From contig JANFAH010000067.1 in NCBI GenBank assembly GCA_024663395.1, positions 218,132 to 282,131 of the forward strand: 64,000 nucleotides of DNA, read 5' to 3'. Numbering within the stretch: position 1 is the first letter of the stretch; every line of letters begins with the position of its first letter. Below are positions 1-11,360 of the stretch, piece by piece. Position numbers and translations under genes: made by a program. Origin of the DNA: Pisolithus tinctorius (Eukaryota > Basidiomycota > Agaricomycetes > Boletales > Pisolithaceae). Below the pieces are notes generated by a model. That model searched no databases. It was not told the DNA's origin and saw only the letters and a program-made list of their open reading frames with translations.

Positions 1-1166
1 GGATCATTCCTCCCTGCTCACTGCACCATCTTTATTCCAGTCTTGTCCATCATTCTTCCTGCATTGTGACAGCTGCAGCATAGTCTACTGTTCTCCAGCC
101 TCCCTGATCACATTCATGACAAGTATGACATGCATCTTGCCTTCTTACTGCAAGATCCAGCAGAAGATGTCCCCCCTTCTCCTCCTCCTCCATCAGAGCC
201 CTGTTCATGAAGTTTTTGTTAACTTCACTGAGAGGATGAAAGGGTGGGAGATGCAATCACTTATGCTCCCATTGCCCCACAGACCCCCAACACCCTAGCC
301 CCTTTGATGCCTGACTCATGCCCTTCAATTCTGGAATTAATACTTCCCTATCTGGAAACACCATCCATCTGTCATGCCATCTTTGGATCTAGAGATGTCT
401 CCACCAAGATCTGACTTGCATCGCCACCCCCTAATGTGATATCAGTGTGCTTACCCAGTTTCTGACTCCATTTGACTTGTTTTCTGATATTTTGACTGTC
501 CTTGACTCATTCATTGCCAATACTTACCAATCTTCTTTGCTTGCTTACTTTTTGTTTCTTGCTTACTCATCATGATTACTCAGTCCTTACTCATTACTTA
601 CCAAGTGTTTGTGCCTTGTTTGTCACAAGCTGTGCTCCCCCCACAGTATATAAACCCCCATGTACTTAGCTACCCCCAAGTGAACCAGAAGCCATTCACT
701 CAGCAGTCAGTCAGTTCTTCTCAGCATAATTCATCATTGACAGTTGAGGCTCCATGAAGGGGTCTATCTGTCATCATTTGTATACTTGGTAGTTGAGGCT
801 CATTCAGAAGAGTCTATCTGCCATCCTTCATCATCTGCAGTCCACTCCATGCTTAGTCATTCCTCACACCTGCATAACTCATCAACGACTTGTGCCAGGA
901 GCACATTTTTATCAAAGTCCATCATTCTAGAAGTCCTTTTGGCTGAACACCTTCACTCTGTTCAGCATCCCCCATCCAGTCATCACTTGCTTGTCTACTC
1001 CTGTGTAACTCATCGATGACTTGTGCTAGGGGCACCCGCCATCAAAGTTTCCCCCTCTTAGGTTTTCTGCACTCCAGGTTCTGCAGAGGCAAACCACCAC
1101 TTGCACATCATTTGTCTTTGGTGTTGGATTTGTTTGGTTTATACCAGCTTTCCACACTGACTCACA
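1..1166 (+). mobile_element. R1 repeat copy A (LTR-like, 5' part outside window)
   Basis: Member of the most abundant repeat in the window; full copies are 1.67-1.86 kb, begin TGTCACACACC and end TGACTCACA. This copy enters from the left edge and ends at 1166, where it abuts gypsy reverse-transcriptase sequence. A TATA box (TATATAAA, 647-654) sits about 510 bases before the end, as expected for a U3/R boundary in an LTR. TG...CA termini, the internal TATA and 4-base target duplications in other copies favour a solo LTR of a long-LTR retrotransposon. No primer binding site or gag could be tied to it, so a non-LTR identity is not excluded. CG is almost absent. Confidence 0.6.
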
Positions 1167-1890
1167 GCACATTGGAGTAGGTCAAATTCTTGTGGTCAGT
1201 GAAGACCTTGACCAGAAACAGTGATCCATGGAGATAGTGCCTCCAGGATTTCAAGCCTTGGATAACCCCAAGCAGTTCTCTATCATAGATGTTGTAGTTT
1301 CTTTCTGTGGGGTTAAATGATTGAGAGATGAAGGCACAGGGTTGCCACTTGCTGTTGGAATCTTCCTGAAGGAGAACACCTCCAGTTGCATACTTTGACA
1401 CATCAGTCATTATTGCGAATGGTCAAGAAGTGTCAGGCATTCAGAGGGTAGGTTGTGCCATGAAGATCCTTTTTAGGATATTGAAGGCAGTTTGGCATTT
1501 CTTCAACCATTCCCAAACAGTTGTTTTCTTGGTGAGGTCGATCAGGGGTCAGGCGATGTCAGAATAATAGGGGACAAATCTTCTATAAAAGTTTGCAAAT
1601 CCTAAAAAGGATTGCATGTCCTTGACCTTCTTTGGGACAGGCCATTCAGCAATACCTTGGACTTTGACAGGGTCCATGGTGATGGTGTTTTCTTTGATGA
1701 TCATTCCAAGGTATTCAACCTCAGTCAGATCAAAGTGGCACTTTTCCAATTTGAGAGGGAGTGACAGTTCCCTCATTTGTTCAAGAATGCAATGGGTTCT
1801 TCATTTATGTTCTTCAGGGTCAGTGGAGAAGATGAGGAGGTCATCCATGTAGACAACCAACCATCCTTCAGCAATCACATCTCAGAATGA
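1167..1890 (-). pseudogene. Ty3/gypsy pol fragment: reverse transcriptase palm/thumb plus RNase H start
   Basis: Read on the minus strand, the segment encodes the catalytic YMDD box (1840-1851), then the conserved LGMII...[11 protein letters not shown] thumb region (1549-1776) and the start of the RNase H-like domain (1162-1410) with [12 protein letters not shown] and the FTDHKNLTY end. This order is diagnostic of Ty3/gypsy polymerases. The piece is truncated on both sides exactly at R1 ends: before YMDD the frame begins at about DVIAEGWLVV, and after NLTYSNVL the R1 copy starts. Stops break it, including a TGA just downstream of YMDD at a position where arginine is usual. It cannot be active and is a relic flanked by inverted R1 copies. 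Confidence 0.85.
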
Positions 1891-2358
1891 TGTGAGTCTA
1901 AGTGTGGAAAGCTGGTATAAACCAAACAAATCCAACACCAAAGACAAATGATGTGCAAGTGGTGGTTTGCCTCTGCAGAACCTGGAGTGCAGAAAACCTA
2001 AGAGGGGGAAACTTTGATGGCGGGTGCCCCTAGCACAAGTCATCGATGAGTTACACAGGAGTAGACAAGCAAGTGATGACTGGATGGGGGATGCTGAACA
2101 GAGTGAAGGTGTTCAGCCAAAAGGACTTCTAGAATGATGGACTTTGATAAAAATGTGCTCCTGGCACAAGTCGTTGATGAGTTATGCAGGTGTGAGGAAT
2201 GACTAAGCATGGAGTGGACTGCAGATGATGAAGGATGGCAGATAGACTCTTCTGAATGAGCCTCAACTACCAAGTATACAAATGATGACAGATAGACCCC
2301 TTTGTGGAGCCTCAACTGTCAATGATGAGTTATGCTGAGAAGAACTGACTGACTGCTG
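1891..2358 (-). mobile_element. R1 repeat copy A' (3' portion only)
   Basis: Begins TGTGAGTC on the plus strand, the reverse complement of the R1 3' end, and matches copy A almost base for base back to about 701. It stops at 2358, before the TATA region, so only the R/U5-like 468 bases remain. The 91-codon frame in this copy and that in copy A differ by one residue, far closer than other R1 pairs in the window (B and C look roughly 80% alike by eye). Confidence 0.7.
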
Positions 2359-2570
2359 GGGATAAGAATTCCTTGAGAAAATGACCATGTGAGCTAGAGA
2401 GATGATTTCATGAGTTGTGATAAAAGAGGGAGGGTTAATGGTACAAGTCCAATGTTCATTGTTTACATGCTGACAAATCATCTGGAAGACCATGTGGTTT
2501 ATCATGTAATCATATTTTCCCATTCTTCATGCCCTCAATCCCATCAAAAGGTCACTTTTCACTATTTCAC

Positions 2571-2787
2571 CAGCCAGGGACAAAAGTGTTGCAATGCACT
2601 TTTCAGAAAGAATAGGGTGTATCTTGGCATGTATTGCTTTTTTTGGACTGAACCCTAGTGCTCTGGAAAGCTTAGAGTCACCCCTTTCCAATGGTATAGG
2701 TATCATGATTATCTGTGCAGAATAGCCCAAGCTACATTGGCAGCAAGTCACACCTCACAAACATTGCAACACTTTTGTCCCTCACTG
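2571..2787. mobile_element. 217-base MITE with Tc1/mariner-type terminal inverted repeats
   Basis: The right end reads CATTGCAACACTTTTGTCC then CTCACTG, followed by TA at 2788-2789. Its reverse complement CAGTGAGGGACAAAAGTG is the kind of terminus seen in fungal Tc1/mariner elements. The left end (2571-2596) pairs with it over 26 bases with two mismatches near the tip. There is no transposase inside, so it is non-autonomous. The left TA is not preserved. Flanks 2359-2570 and 2788-3400 show nothing recognisable. Confidence 0.75.
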
Positions 2788-3479
2788 TATAATATGAGCT
2801 AGATAGCTTAGATAACAACAATAAAATGAAGGGAACAAATTATTTGTCCCAAGGGATTCTGGACTGCTGAGAATAGAAGGTGGGGCTCTGCACTTTGTAG
2901 TGGTAGTGATTTATGGCATGCATGGTGTGTTCTGTGGGGTTGTACTGGTGATGCAAGTGGTGTGAGCAGTATATGTAGTTTGTGCATGGTGGTTTGTGAG
3001 GCATGCAGTGTAGACAAAGTGAAAATAAAACTCATAGTGACCTTCCAAGTGCCAAAAGGTATCATTCTGTACCTATGTACAGGGCTTTTATAGTCTGGGC
3101 AAACCCAGAACCTAGGGTATACTACTAGCATAAAGGGAACAGAGACCATGGTAGAAGAAAGAGTCCAAAGGAAAGGAAGTGACTGGAACACAGCAGCTGC
3201 AGGTGTAGCAGTGCATGAGAGGGAGCAAGGACATGGGAAGGTAGTGAAGAAGGCAGGAAGGTAGTGCATGAGTGGCAGTGGATGCAAGTGGTCTGGGGAC
3301 ATAATGATAGTCATGGAACAGTCAATGATAGGGGCTTACACATCTAGGGAATGTGGATTTCTGACAGTGCAGCCATGTTTGCACCACTCAAGTGCATCAT
3401 TTCTGATGGGAAACATTTGGGGATACCAAGGACAAGGTATGGCTGCAGTCCAAGAGGAATGCTGGGGCCAACGATGCCA

Positions 3480-4260
3480 GTCTTGAGGTGTCATCCTTCA
3501 TATTCTTTCTGATTCTGAGAGCAAAGGATGGTGTGCAGTTGTACAACATAGTGCATAGAGGTGCTTGGGCTGACATCATAGATGTTGACATCACCATGGT
3601 TACATCCAGTGATGTTGTAGTTGTTGGGTTTGAGTAAAACAGGGTAGTACTGAGAAGGGCCAGGCTTCCAACAACTTTTGAGAGGACAGTGCATGTGACA
3701 ACCATTTTTACCTTGCTGTCCAACAAAATTGCTCATTGTGAGCAGACCAGGACCATCAGCACATGCAAGGAATAGGTATAGACAAGAAGTGAAGTTATGA
3801 TTGCAAGCAGAATCCCATATCTTGAGACCCTCACATTGCAAGGCGAGGTGATGAAAACCTGGCAACAAGAAGGACTCAACAAACTTCAGTTTTTTTGGGC
3901 CAGGGATGATTGCACCATGAAGGACATGCTTCTTCTTGTAGCAATGATCAAGTGAGAGGTTGAGAATGATCCAGATATAAATCTAACAATCTGATTCCCT
4001 GGATTCAAAGAGTTGAGCACCATTGATGGATATCATAAGAAGAGTATCATCAGGAGTGATGGTACCATCACAGATACCATGGATATATGCACTCCCACAG
4101 AAGATGTCATCAAATGCATTGATGAAGCCATCATTGGCAAGAAGCTTGTCAAATACTTGTTGAGTTCTTTCCTTGCAGTAATGCATCTTGTTAGCAGTGT
4201 TGGGGTGTTGCCAGAGGGCCTGGAGTTGGGGACCAATAGGAATGGTGTGGAAGATGGTGT
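3480..4260 (-). pseudogene. tnp2-type (CACTA-like, Transposase_21) transposase fragment
   Basis: On the minus strand two frames carry consecutive parts of a basidiomycete tnp2 protein. The first (4236 down to 3983) has NSRPSGNTPT, a FDKLLANDGF segment and CDGTITPDDTLLM. The second (3868 down to 3491) has LPGFHHLALQCEGLKIWD, the highly conserved FLACADGPGLL, GKNGCHMHCPL and QYYPVLLKPNNYN. These are core family motifs around the first catalytic acidic residues. Stops and a frame change at about 3980 break it, and the C-terminal half is missing. It lies immediately downstream of a kinase-like pseudogene on the same strand. Family assignment is from recalled motif patterns, not a search. Confidence 0.7.
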
Positions 4261-5137
4261 GAGGGTGTTTGACCCCTCCCTTCAGTCTAATCCAGAGGTG
4301 TCATTAAGAAGTGTAAGAACATCCTCTGCATGCAACTCAGCAGAATGGTTGCAGATATCCTCCCCAAGCACCTTCCACTCATCTGTATCCATGATTGCTG
4401 ATGTTTGAATCAAATATCCTACACCCCAAATGTCAACCTCTGACCCATGGCCATCTTGAAAAATAGCTGAAGAGTGCTCTTCTTTTGTAAACAAAATCCA
4501 AGCTGCAGTTTGGGGTGTGGCTGCATCTTCAAAATCAATCAAGAACCACTTCAATTTATCATCAATCTTTCAGATAACATTTGGCACTGAATGTCATGGT
4601 GATACAGTGGAATTTTATGGAGAGCCTGGAGGCAGTGAGATTATGCAAAAGGATTGAAGAAATATCACACATCAAGTGTAGTCAGAATACATATCAGGCA
4701 TTCCTGCAATTCCCTCCTGTTGTATGGCTGTTTGGCAATTCCATGTGGCTTCAAAATTACACTGTTCGTCTTTGCACTGACCGGCATATTTGTATTAGGG
4801 ACCAAATGATCTCTGAGGGTCTTGTAGATTGTTCTGAGGTGTTTGACCCTCTCCCTAGCATCATTGCACTGGTAAGACTTGACAACCTCAGCAGGATTGA
4901 GGAAGATAATGGAATTTGGCCTGTGAACTTGTCACTCCAAGTAATCACATATTCTAAGCAAAACTCTTACCTCTGCAGCTGATGAAAATCATTGACATCA
5001 GGTGGCATGAGGTTGGCCAGGAGGAGGAGAAGTGGTGAGAGAATGATCAGGTGCTGTATGTTGTCAATGCAATTCTTCCTTGACTTCAGATCAACAGTGA
5101 TTATATCACAGTGCATTGGCTTCTGTCCAGGGACAAG

Positions 5138-6804
5138 TGTCACACACCAAAGGTGTTGTGGACATGATTACAGCTGATTCTGCATATCTCATCAATGAGT
5201 TGCATGCCATGCCATCAATGGAGATGAAGACTAAAGCCCTCATGCATAGAAAGACTGCTGGACATGAGCAGTCATCCTTCACACAACAATGAGTCATCAG
5301 TGCTAAAGAGAAAAGAGGAAGCAAGTTAAGTGTGCATCAAAGGTTTTTAGTGCCAGTGTACAGCATTCCAGTTTTCATCATATCTCCACCATTTCCAAAG
5401 ATATTGACTCCATTCTCACACTCACTTAAAGTGCTCAGCCATGCCATCTTGCCTTCTGAATTTGGAAAGGATCCTTTTGCCCTACATGTTTCTACAGCAC
5501 TCCATCCATCAGATGCTCATTTTGCTAAGTCCACCAGAAATGGCCACATCTTCACTGATCATCTCACTTGTCTCCATTTCCAGAGACAGTGGCTATGCAT
5601 ATCTGCCAGGCATTCCCACCAGCTTCTGTCCTGAAGCCCCCTGGTCCATCCCATTTTTGTCAGCCCCATCTCATCCCATGCAGCTTGGTCAGCATGTTCT
5701 CCTTGTCAATATGACTTCCAGAAGGACATTCTTTGGTTGCCTCAGGTCTGTCACATGGTTAAAAAGGTCTTATGTAGTCATTTTGGTGTCTCCACTTGAT
5801 GAAGCATATGGATTGTTCCTCCCTGCTCCCTGCAATGTCTTTATTCCAATCTCATCCATCACTCTCCCCACATTGTGACAGCTGCAGTGTAATCAACTGT
5901 TCTCTGCCCTCCCTGATTGCATCCATGATGAGTATGACATGCATCTTGCCTTCTTACTGCAAGATCCAGCAGAAGATGTCACCCCTTCTCCTCCTCCTCC
6001 ATCAGACCCCTGTTCATGAAGTGTTTTGTTAACTTTGCTGAGAGGATGAATGGGTGGGAGACATGATCACCTATGCTCCCATTGCCCACACCCTAATGTG
6101 ATATCAGTGTGCTTACTCAGTTTCTGTCATTCTTTGACTCATGCTGTGATATTTTGACTGTCTTTGACTCATTTGTTTCCAATACTTACCAATCCTCTTT
6201 GATTGCTTACTTTTCATTTCTCACTTACTCATTATGATTACTCACTGCTTACAGTCCTTACTCATTACTTACCAAGTGTTTGTGCCTCATTTGTCATAGG
6301 CTGTGCTCCCCCCACAGTATATAAACCCCCATGTACTTAGGTACAACCCAGTGAATCAGCAGTCACTCAAGCAGTCAGTTCAGCTCATCTCAGGCATACA
6401 TAACTTGTCATTGACAGTTGAGGCTCATTCAGAAGAGTCTGTCATCATTCATATCCTTGGTAGTTGGGGCTCCATCAAGTGCCTATCTACCTCTATTCAT
6501 CAGCAGTATCATCTATGATTAGTCAGCAACTTTTGCTTAGTCATCCATCCACTCCTGTGTAACTTGTTGACAACTTGCACCAGGGGCACATTCTATTGAA
6601 GTTCATCACTCTAGTCAGCATCCATTCATCTGCTCCTGCATAACTTGTCAATGACTTGTGTCAGGAGCACCTGCCATTGAAATTCCCCCCCTATAGATTT
6701 TTCTGCCTTCCAGGTTCTGCAGAGGTACACCACCACTTGCCTTTTATTTGTCTTTGGTGTTGGTTTTGGTTGGTTTACACCACCTTTCCTCACTTTGACT
6801 CACA
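5138..6804 (+). mobile_element. R1 repeat copy B (full length, internally deleted)
   Basis: Runs from TGTCACACACC to TTTGACTCACA, 1,667 bases. Relative to copies A, C and D it lacks about 190 bases near 6096, with the deletion ends sharing an ACCCTA-like motif, which suggests a microhomology deletion. The TATA box is intact at 6318-6325. It is inserted in the kinase-like gene. Flanking tetramers on the minus strand are CCAG and CTTG, which could be a decayed 4-base duplication, since deleting one tetramer restores the host frame. Confidence 0.65.
6318..6325 (+). promoter_or_regulatory. TATA box of R1 (TATATAAA)
   Basis: TATATAAA preceded by a C-rich stretch and followed by CCCCCATGTACTTAG. 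The same element is at 647-654 in copy A and, on the minus strand, 26651-26658 in copy D. In copy C it has decayed (8891-8900). It lies about 480 bases from the R1 3' end in each copy. Confidence 0.5.
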
Positions 6805-7377
6805 CTGGGGCCATAATGGCAGTGAGAGTCATAGAAGTCCCAACACAGTAGTAGGTTATGGAGGCAGTTCAGATATCTACATAACTGAATGTAGAATACT
6901 CACCAAGCATATGGGGGGCAGAGTCATAAATCCATATGAGCTTGTCTATCAGCTCCACCTCAGGAGGGCCACATCCTTCTGGTCCCTTTTCCTCTCTGCA
7001 GAAAGGGCATATTTGATTCAGAAGGAAAGCAAAATCAGGGTGGGACATTGAAGTCAAGGTAAACTTGCTGCTATTTCAAATAGCTTCACCATTTGGCAGG
7101 GTCAGCTTGAGGATATGATGAATGTTTGCATCCCAAAAAGAGACAAAGCTATACTCTGAACCATCAAATCAAGGCACATCACATGAAACTGCATGATTGA
7201 TATTCAAAGAGTCCTGGTTGAATTGGCCAATTTTGAACAAAGTTCCAACATCATTCATGGTACACCCACCATGGGCAACTCTGCCAATGAGAGAATTAAA
7301 CATGACCTAATAATCTACTTTCTGGAGTCCACCCTTGCCTCCAAGGGAAACCTGCCTTATATGGAAGGTTGCCTGAA

Positions 7378-7722
7378 GGCAACATCACAGCCACTGAGGG
7401 CAACCTCACAACCACTGAAGGCAACCACATAGAAGGTGAAGGCAACCTACACAGCCACTGAAGGAAACCACATAGCAGGCAAAGGCAAGCAAGACAGCAA
7501 GACAGTCACTGTCAGTAGAGAAAATAAGCAACCAGTTGTTTATCTGGATGGAAGATGACTATCAAGTTGAGAGGACAACTTGTACAGCTACTGCAGGAAA
7601 GCAGATAGTAGGCAAAGGCAACCTACACAGCCACTGAGGGCAACCTCACAGCCACTGAAGGCAACCACATAGCTGGTGAAGGCAACTGTACAGCCACTGA
7701 GGGCAACCTCACAGCAACAAGA
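7378..7722. repeat. Degenerate 21-base minisatellite in two blocks
   Basis: Blocks 7378-7500 and 7612-7722 are built from imperfect 20-22 base units of the form CAGCCACTGAGGGCAACCTCA. On the minus strand the second block reads as repeats of LPSVAV. The 110 bases between the blocks are unrelated. It probably lies in or upstream of the 5' region of the kinase-like pseudogene. Confidence 0.7.
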
Positions 7723-8055
7723 TCCTGGATTTCCATCAGGTCATCTTTCATACCCTGAATGCCATGCATGCCCATGTGTCCAGGCTTGTGATATACCAGT
7801 AGGGGTGCCAACTCTACATGATCTCTAGGGAAGTTGCAGTTGCACATTAACCTCACAAATAAGCAACCAGTCACTTATCTGAGTTGGGACATAAGTTTGG
7901 GACAGGTGCCAATATCACAATACACCAACATGTTGAGAGGGATTGCCTAATGGGGACATCCAAATCAGGATGTTTAGGGTGGGCAGACCAAATTAATAGA
8001 GATGACTGGGAAATTTTCTGCTTTGCATCTCTTCCCCTTACCATGCTGTCTCATC

Positions 8056-8365
8056 ATGCCCATCTATGCTTGTACAACCTGTGGTGAAACCTTTTCCACC
8101 AAGAATCCCTATATCTCTCACAGCATGAAGTGTTGTTCCAAGGCCACCATTCACCTGGCTCATACCAACCAGACCATTGAAGTGGTAAAGGATGGAAAGG
8201 GAGATTTCATCTGACAATCTTCTGCCATGGGTTGTCCCAAACCCTTCAAGTTTGCTAATAGTCTCTGTTCTGTCAAAGCTGGTCATAGCACAGCTCATCA
8301 CATTCAAGACAGGTGTCAAAGTTGCACAACACCCCTGACTTCCTCTTAGGGTGGAGTAGGAGCAG
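8056..8365 (+). pseudogene. C2H2 zinc-finger N-terminus of a transposase-like gene
   Basis: From the ATG at 8056 the product reads YACTTCGETFSTKNPYISH followed by a cysteine, a C2H2-like finger (C-x2-C...H-x3-C). A second finger-like segment (MGCPKPFKFANSL...KAGHS) follows after a stop at 8212-8214. Such paired fingers occur at the N-terminus of Plavaka-type proteins, but this link is inference. The gene is interrupted at 8365 by R1-C; the host sequence continues at 10,226 because GCAG flanks both sides of R1-C. No catalytic part is seen downstream. Confidence 0.5.
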
Positions 8366-10225
8366 TGTGAGTCAAAGTGTGGGAAGGTGGTGAAACCAAC
8401 CAAAACCAACACCAAAGACAAATAAAGAGCAAGTGGTGGTTTGCCTCTGTGGAACCTGGAGGGCAGAAGAAACTAATGTGGGGGAGTTTCAATGGCAGGT
8501 GCTCCTGATGTAAGTTGATGACAAGTTACACAGGAGAAGATGAATGAATGATGACTGACCAGGGGATGCTGAATAGAGTGAAGGTATTCAGCCAAAAGTA
8601 CTCTGGAGTGATGATCTTTAGGACATGCTCCTGGCACAAGTTGATGACAACTTATGCAGGAGTGAAAGAATGACTAAGCAAAGTTGCTGACTAAGCATGG
8701 ATTAGACTGCAGATGAATGTTGGTAGATAGACCCTTCTGAATGAGCCCCAACTACCAAGGATATGAATGATGACAGATAGACCCCTTTGTGGAGCTTCAA
8801 CTTTTGACAACAAGTTATTTCAGAGATGAACTGAACTGACTGACTGGATTGCTTCTTGATTGCTTCCTTTTGTAGCTAAGTACAAGGGGGTTTACATACT
8901 GTGGGGGGAGCACAGCCTATGACAAATGAGGCACAAATGCTTGGTAAGTAATGAGTAAGGACTGTAAGCAGTGAGTAATCATAATGAGTAAGCAAGAAAT
9001 GAAAAGTAAGCCAGAAAAGAGGATTGGTAAGTATTGGCAATAAACAAGTCAAGGACAGTCAAAACATCACAGAATGAGTTAAATAATGTCAGAAACTGAG
9101 TAAGCACACTGATATCACATTGGGGGGTGGCAATGCATGTCAGATCTCAGTGGAGACATCTCTAGATCCAAAGATGGGATGACAGATGGACAGTGTTTCC
9201 AAATAGGGAAGTATTAATTCCAGAATTGAAGGGCATGAGTCAGGTGTCAAAGGGGCTAGGGCATTGGGGGTCTGTGGGGCAATGGGAGCATAAGTGATCA
9301 CATCTCCCACCCATTCATCCTCTCAGCAAAGTTAACAAAAGCTTCATGAATGGGGCTCTGATGGAGGAGGAGGAGAAGGGGGGATGTCTCCTGCTGAATC
9401 TTGCAGTAAGAAGGCAAGATGCATGTCATACTCATCATGAATGCAATCAGGGAGGGCAGAGAACAGTAGATTATGCTGCAGCTGTCACAATGTGGGGAGA
9501 ATGACAGATGAGACTGGAATAAAGACAGTGCAGGGAGTAGGGAGGAATGATCCATATGCTTCATCAAGAGGGGAGACCAAAATGACCACATAAGACCTTG
9601 CTAACTGAGTGACAGACCTGAGGTGACCAAAGAACATCCTTCTGGAAGTCATACTGACAAGGAGAACATGCTGACCAAGCTGCATGGGATGAGATGGGGC
9701 TGACAATGATGGAATGAACCAGGGGGCTTCAGGATGGAAGCTGGTGGGAATGCCTGGCAGATATACATAGCCACTGTCTCTGGCAAAGGAGACAAGCAAG
9801 ATGACTGATGAAGAGGCAGCCATTTCTGATGGACTTGGTGAAATGAGCATCTGATGGGTGGAGTGCTGTAGAAATGCATAGGGTGAGGATCCTCTCCAAA
9901 TTTGGAAGGCAGAATTGTGTGGCTGAGCACTTTACACAAGTGTGAGAATGGAGTCATTATCTTTGGAAATGGTGGAGATATGATGAAAACCAGAATGCTG
10001 TACATGGGTGCTAAAAACCTTTAATGCACACTTAACTTGCTTCCTCTTTTCTCTTTAGCACTGACAACTCATTCTTGTGTGACAGATGACTGCATACATC
10101 CAGCAGTCCTTCTACACATGAGGCCTTCAGTCTTCATCTGCATGGCATGGGCATTGCATGCAACTTGTTGATGAGTTAGGCAGAGTCAGCTGTAACCATG
10201 TCCACAACACCTTTGGTGTGTGGCA
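8366..10225 (-). mobile_element. R1 repeat copy C (full length)
   Basis: 1,860 bases from TGTGAGTC (8366) to TGTGTGGCA (10225) on the plus strand. It is flanked directly by GCAG at 8362-8365 and GCAG at 10226-10229, a perfect 4-base target duplication that fixes both ends. It retains the roughly 190-base internal segment missing from copy B. The TATA box has mutated (plus strand TTTACATACTG). Confidence 0.75.
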
Positions 10226-10229
10226 GCAG

Positions 10230-11244
10230 GTTGGGCTGTGGAGTACAGTAGTCAAAGTCTGAAGTGAATCCAACCACTGGGTGGCAAGATATGCAATGAA
10301 CAAGGAGTGGAGGAGTATGGAGGGAAGTTCTGGGAACAGAGGTCAGAGTCAGAGTTCAAAGGTTGAATGGGAGGGTGTTGGGTTCAGCTAGTGTGCTGCC
10401 CCCTTGTGTGAGCTCAGCCCTCATATTTCAGAGGCAGAGCAGACTCAGAGGGAGTTGGAAGTGGGGACTTTATTGTCAATATTTGTACTGATTACATTGG
10501 AGTACTATGCAACCTTATATATGATGTAGTGTTGGAACATACTGCTGTTCTGCACAGTGAGTACTGCTTACATAATACTTCCATACATTTTAGCCACTTC
10601 ATTTTTCCTTGTACCTCAGACTTTGTCCTACTTTGAAGACTGAGGTAATGTTCTTACAGGTGTTATACCCTACTTTTACTTACCAGCTTGAGTAGTTTTC
10701 ACACTCTTTAGGTTGGTTAATAATACTGGACTTCATCCTACTTTGAAGACTGAGTTTTCACACTCTTTCATTCACCCTGCAACCTTGGTCCCTTCTCATA
10801 ATGTAGGTCAAGGGCAGGGCAGTGTAGAATGCAAGCCAATAAATGTATAACAGGTCAGCAGTACCTCCAACACAAGGGATAGAGGATGGGGATGACAGGG
10901 GCCTTAACTGAGACAAGGGAACTACTACAACAAGGGAGAGAGGGTAAATACCAAAGGAGTGGAAGAACAGAGAAAAAACCAACACAAGGGCAGAACCCTA
11001 TCTGGAATGCAGGGTAGCAAGTCCAACATCCTGATGAGCTGACCAAGGTCTCAGAGGAGGCACAGGTGAAGGTCTGGCCTTTATGTGACTGGCCTGAGAG
11101 TGGAGGTGGGTGGAGTTGGTTGGAATGTGGACAGGGGGCCTTGGAGAGGTGTGGAGATGTGTAGGGAGGGTTGGAGGAGCATGGGAATGCATCAGAAGAG
11201 GGTGGAGAAAGGTTCCCAGGGTGTGGAAGAGGGCAGAGTAGATG
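10230..11244. other. Repeat-derived DNA, no gene recognised
   Basis: Follows R1-C and probably includes the continuation of the zinc-finger gene for a short way. A 17-base motif CTACTTTGAAGACTGAG occurs twice (10,629 and 10,738), each with TTTCACACTCTTT nearby, so a small duplicated segment is present. Open frames here lack recognisable domains. Confidence 0.4.
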
Positions 11245-11360
11245 TTAGGGGCTTATGCTGATGTCATGGTCATGACAACAGATGTCAAGATGGGCATAGG
11301 GACTGACAAATGTGGTGCATGAGTTGATACACATATGGTTGATGATAGATGTGACTCTGG
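11245..11360 (-). pseudogene. tnp2 transposase sliver (VTSIINHMCINSC)
   Basis: Reading down from 11360 on the minus strand gives RVTSIINHMCINSC, TTFVSPYAHLDICC, which matches the tnp2 segment carrying the MCxNSC motif that follows FYQVK in the family. It starts exactly at the end of R1 copy E. The tnp2 piece at 23,338 stops exactly where this one begins, and also at an R1 end. Too short for function. Confidence 0.6.

Larger units (their letters stand above)
701..2358. repeat. Long near-perfect inverted repeat with gypsy RT in the loop
   Basis: Arms are 701-1166 and 1891-2358 (about 466 bases each) with a 724-base spacer. By eye the arms differ at only about four positions (a two-base change near 752 and a small difference next to the inner end). 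Transcription across the structure would give a long hairpin RNA with antisense or sense RT in the loop. Confidence 0.8.
4282..7330 (-). pseudogene. Protein-kinase-like gene of the repeat compartment, split by R1-B
   Basis: The N-terminal part lies at 7330-6830 on the minus strand (FDGSEYSFVSFWDANIHHI, then LTLPNGEAI, ICPFCREEKGPEG, ELIDKLIWIYDSAPHML). R1-B (5138-6804) interrupts it. The C-terminal part resumes at 5137 with VPGQKPMHCDIITVDLKSR, then the catalytic-loop equivalent LYHHDI (near 4592-4600), WFLIDFEDAAT (DFG-equivalent DFEDA at 4522-4536), and GSEVDIWGVGYL near 4400. HxD and DF(E)D mark a eukaryotic-type kinase-like fold of the kind often found in Agaricomycete repeats. Stops and frame changes abound. 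Removing R1 plus four bases rejoins the frame exactly at ...APVPGQ. Function is unknown, and it ends 20 bases before the tnp2 fragment. Confidence 0.6.
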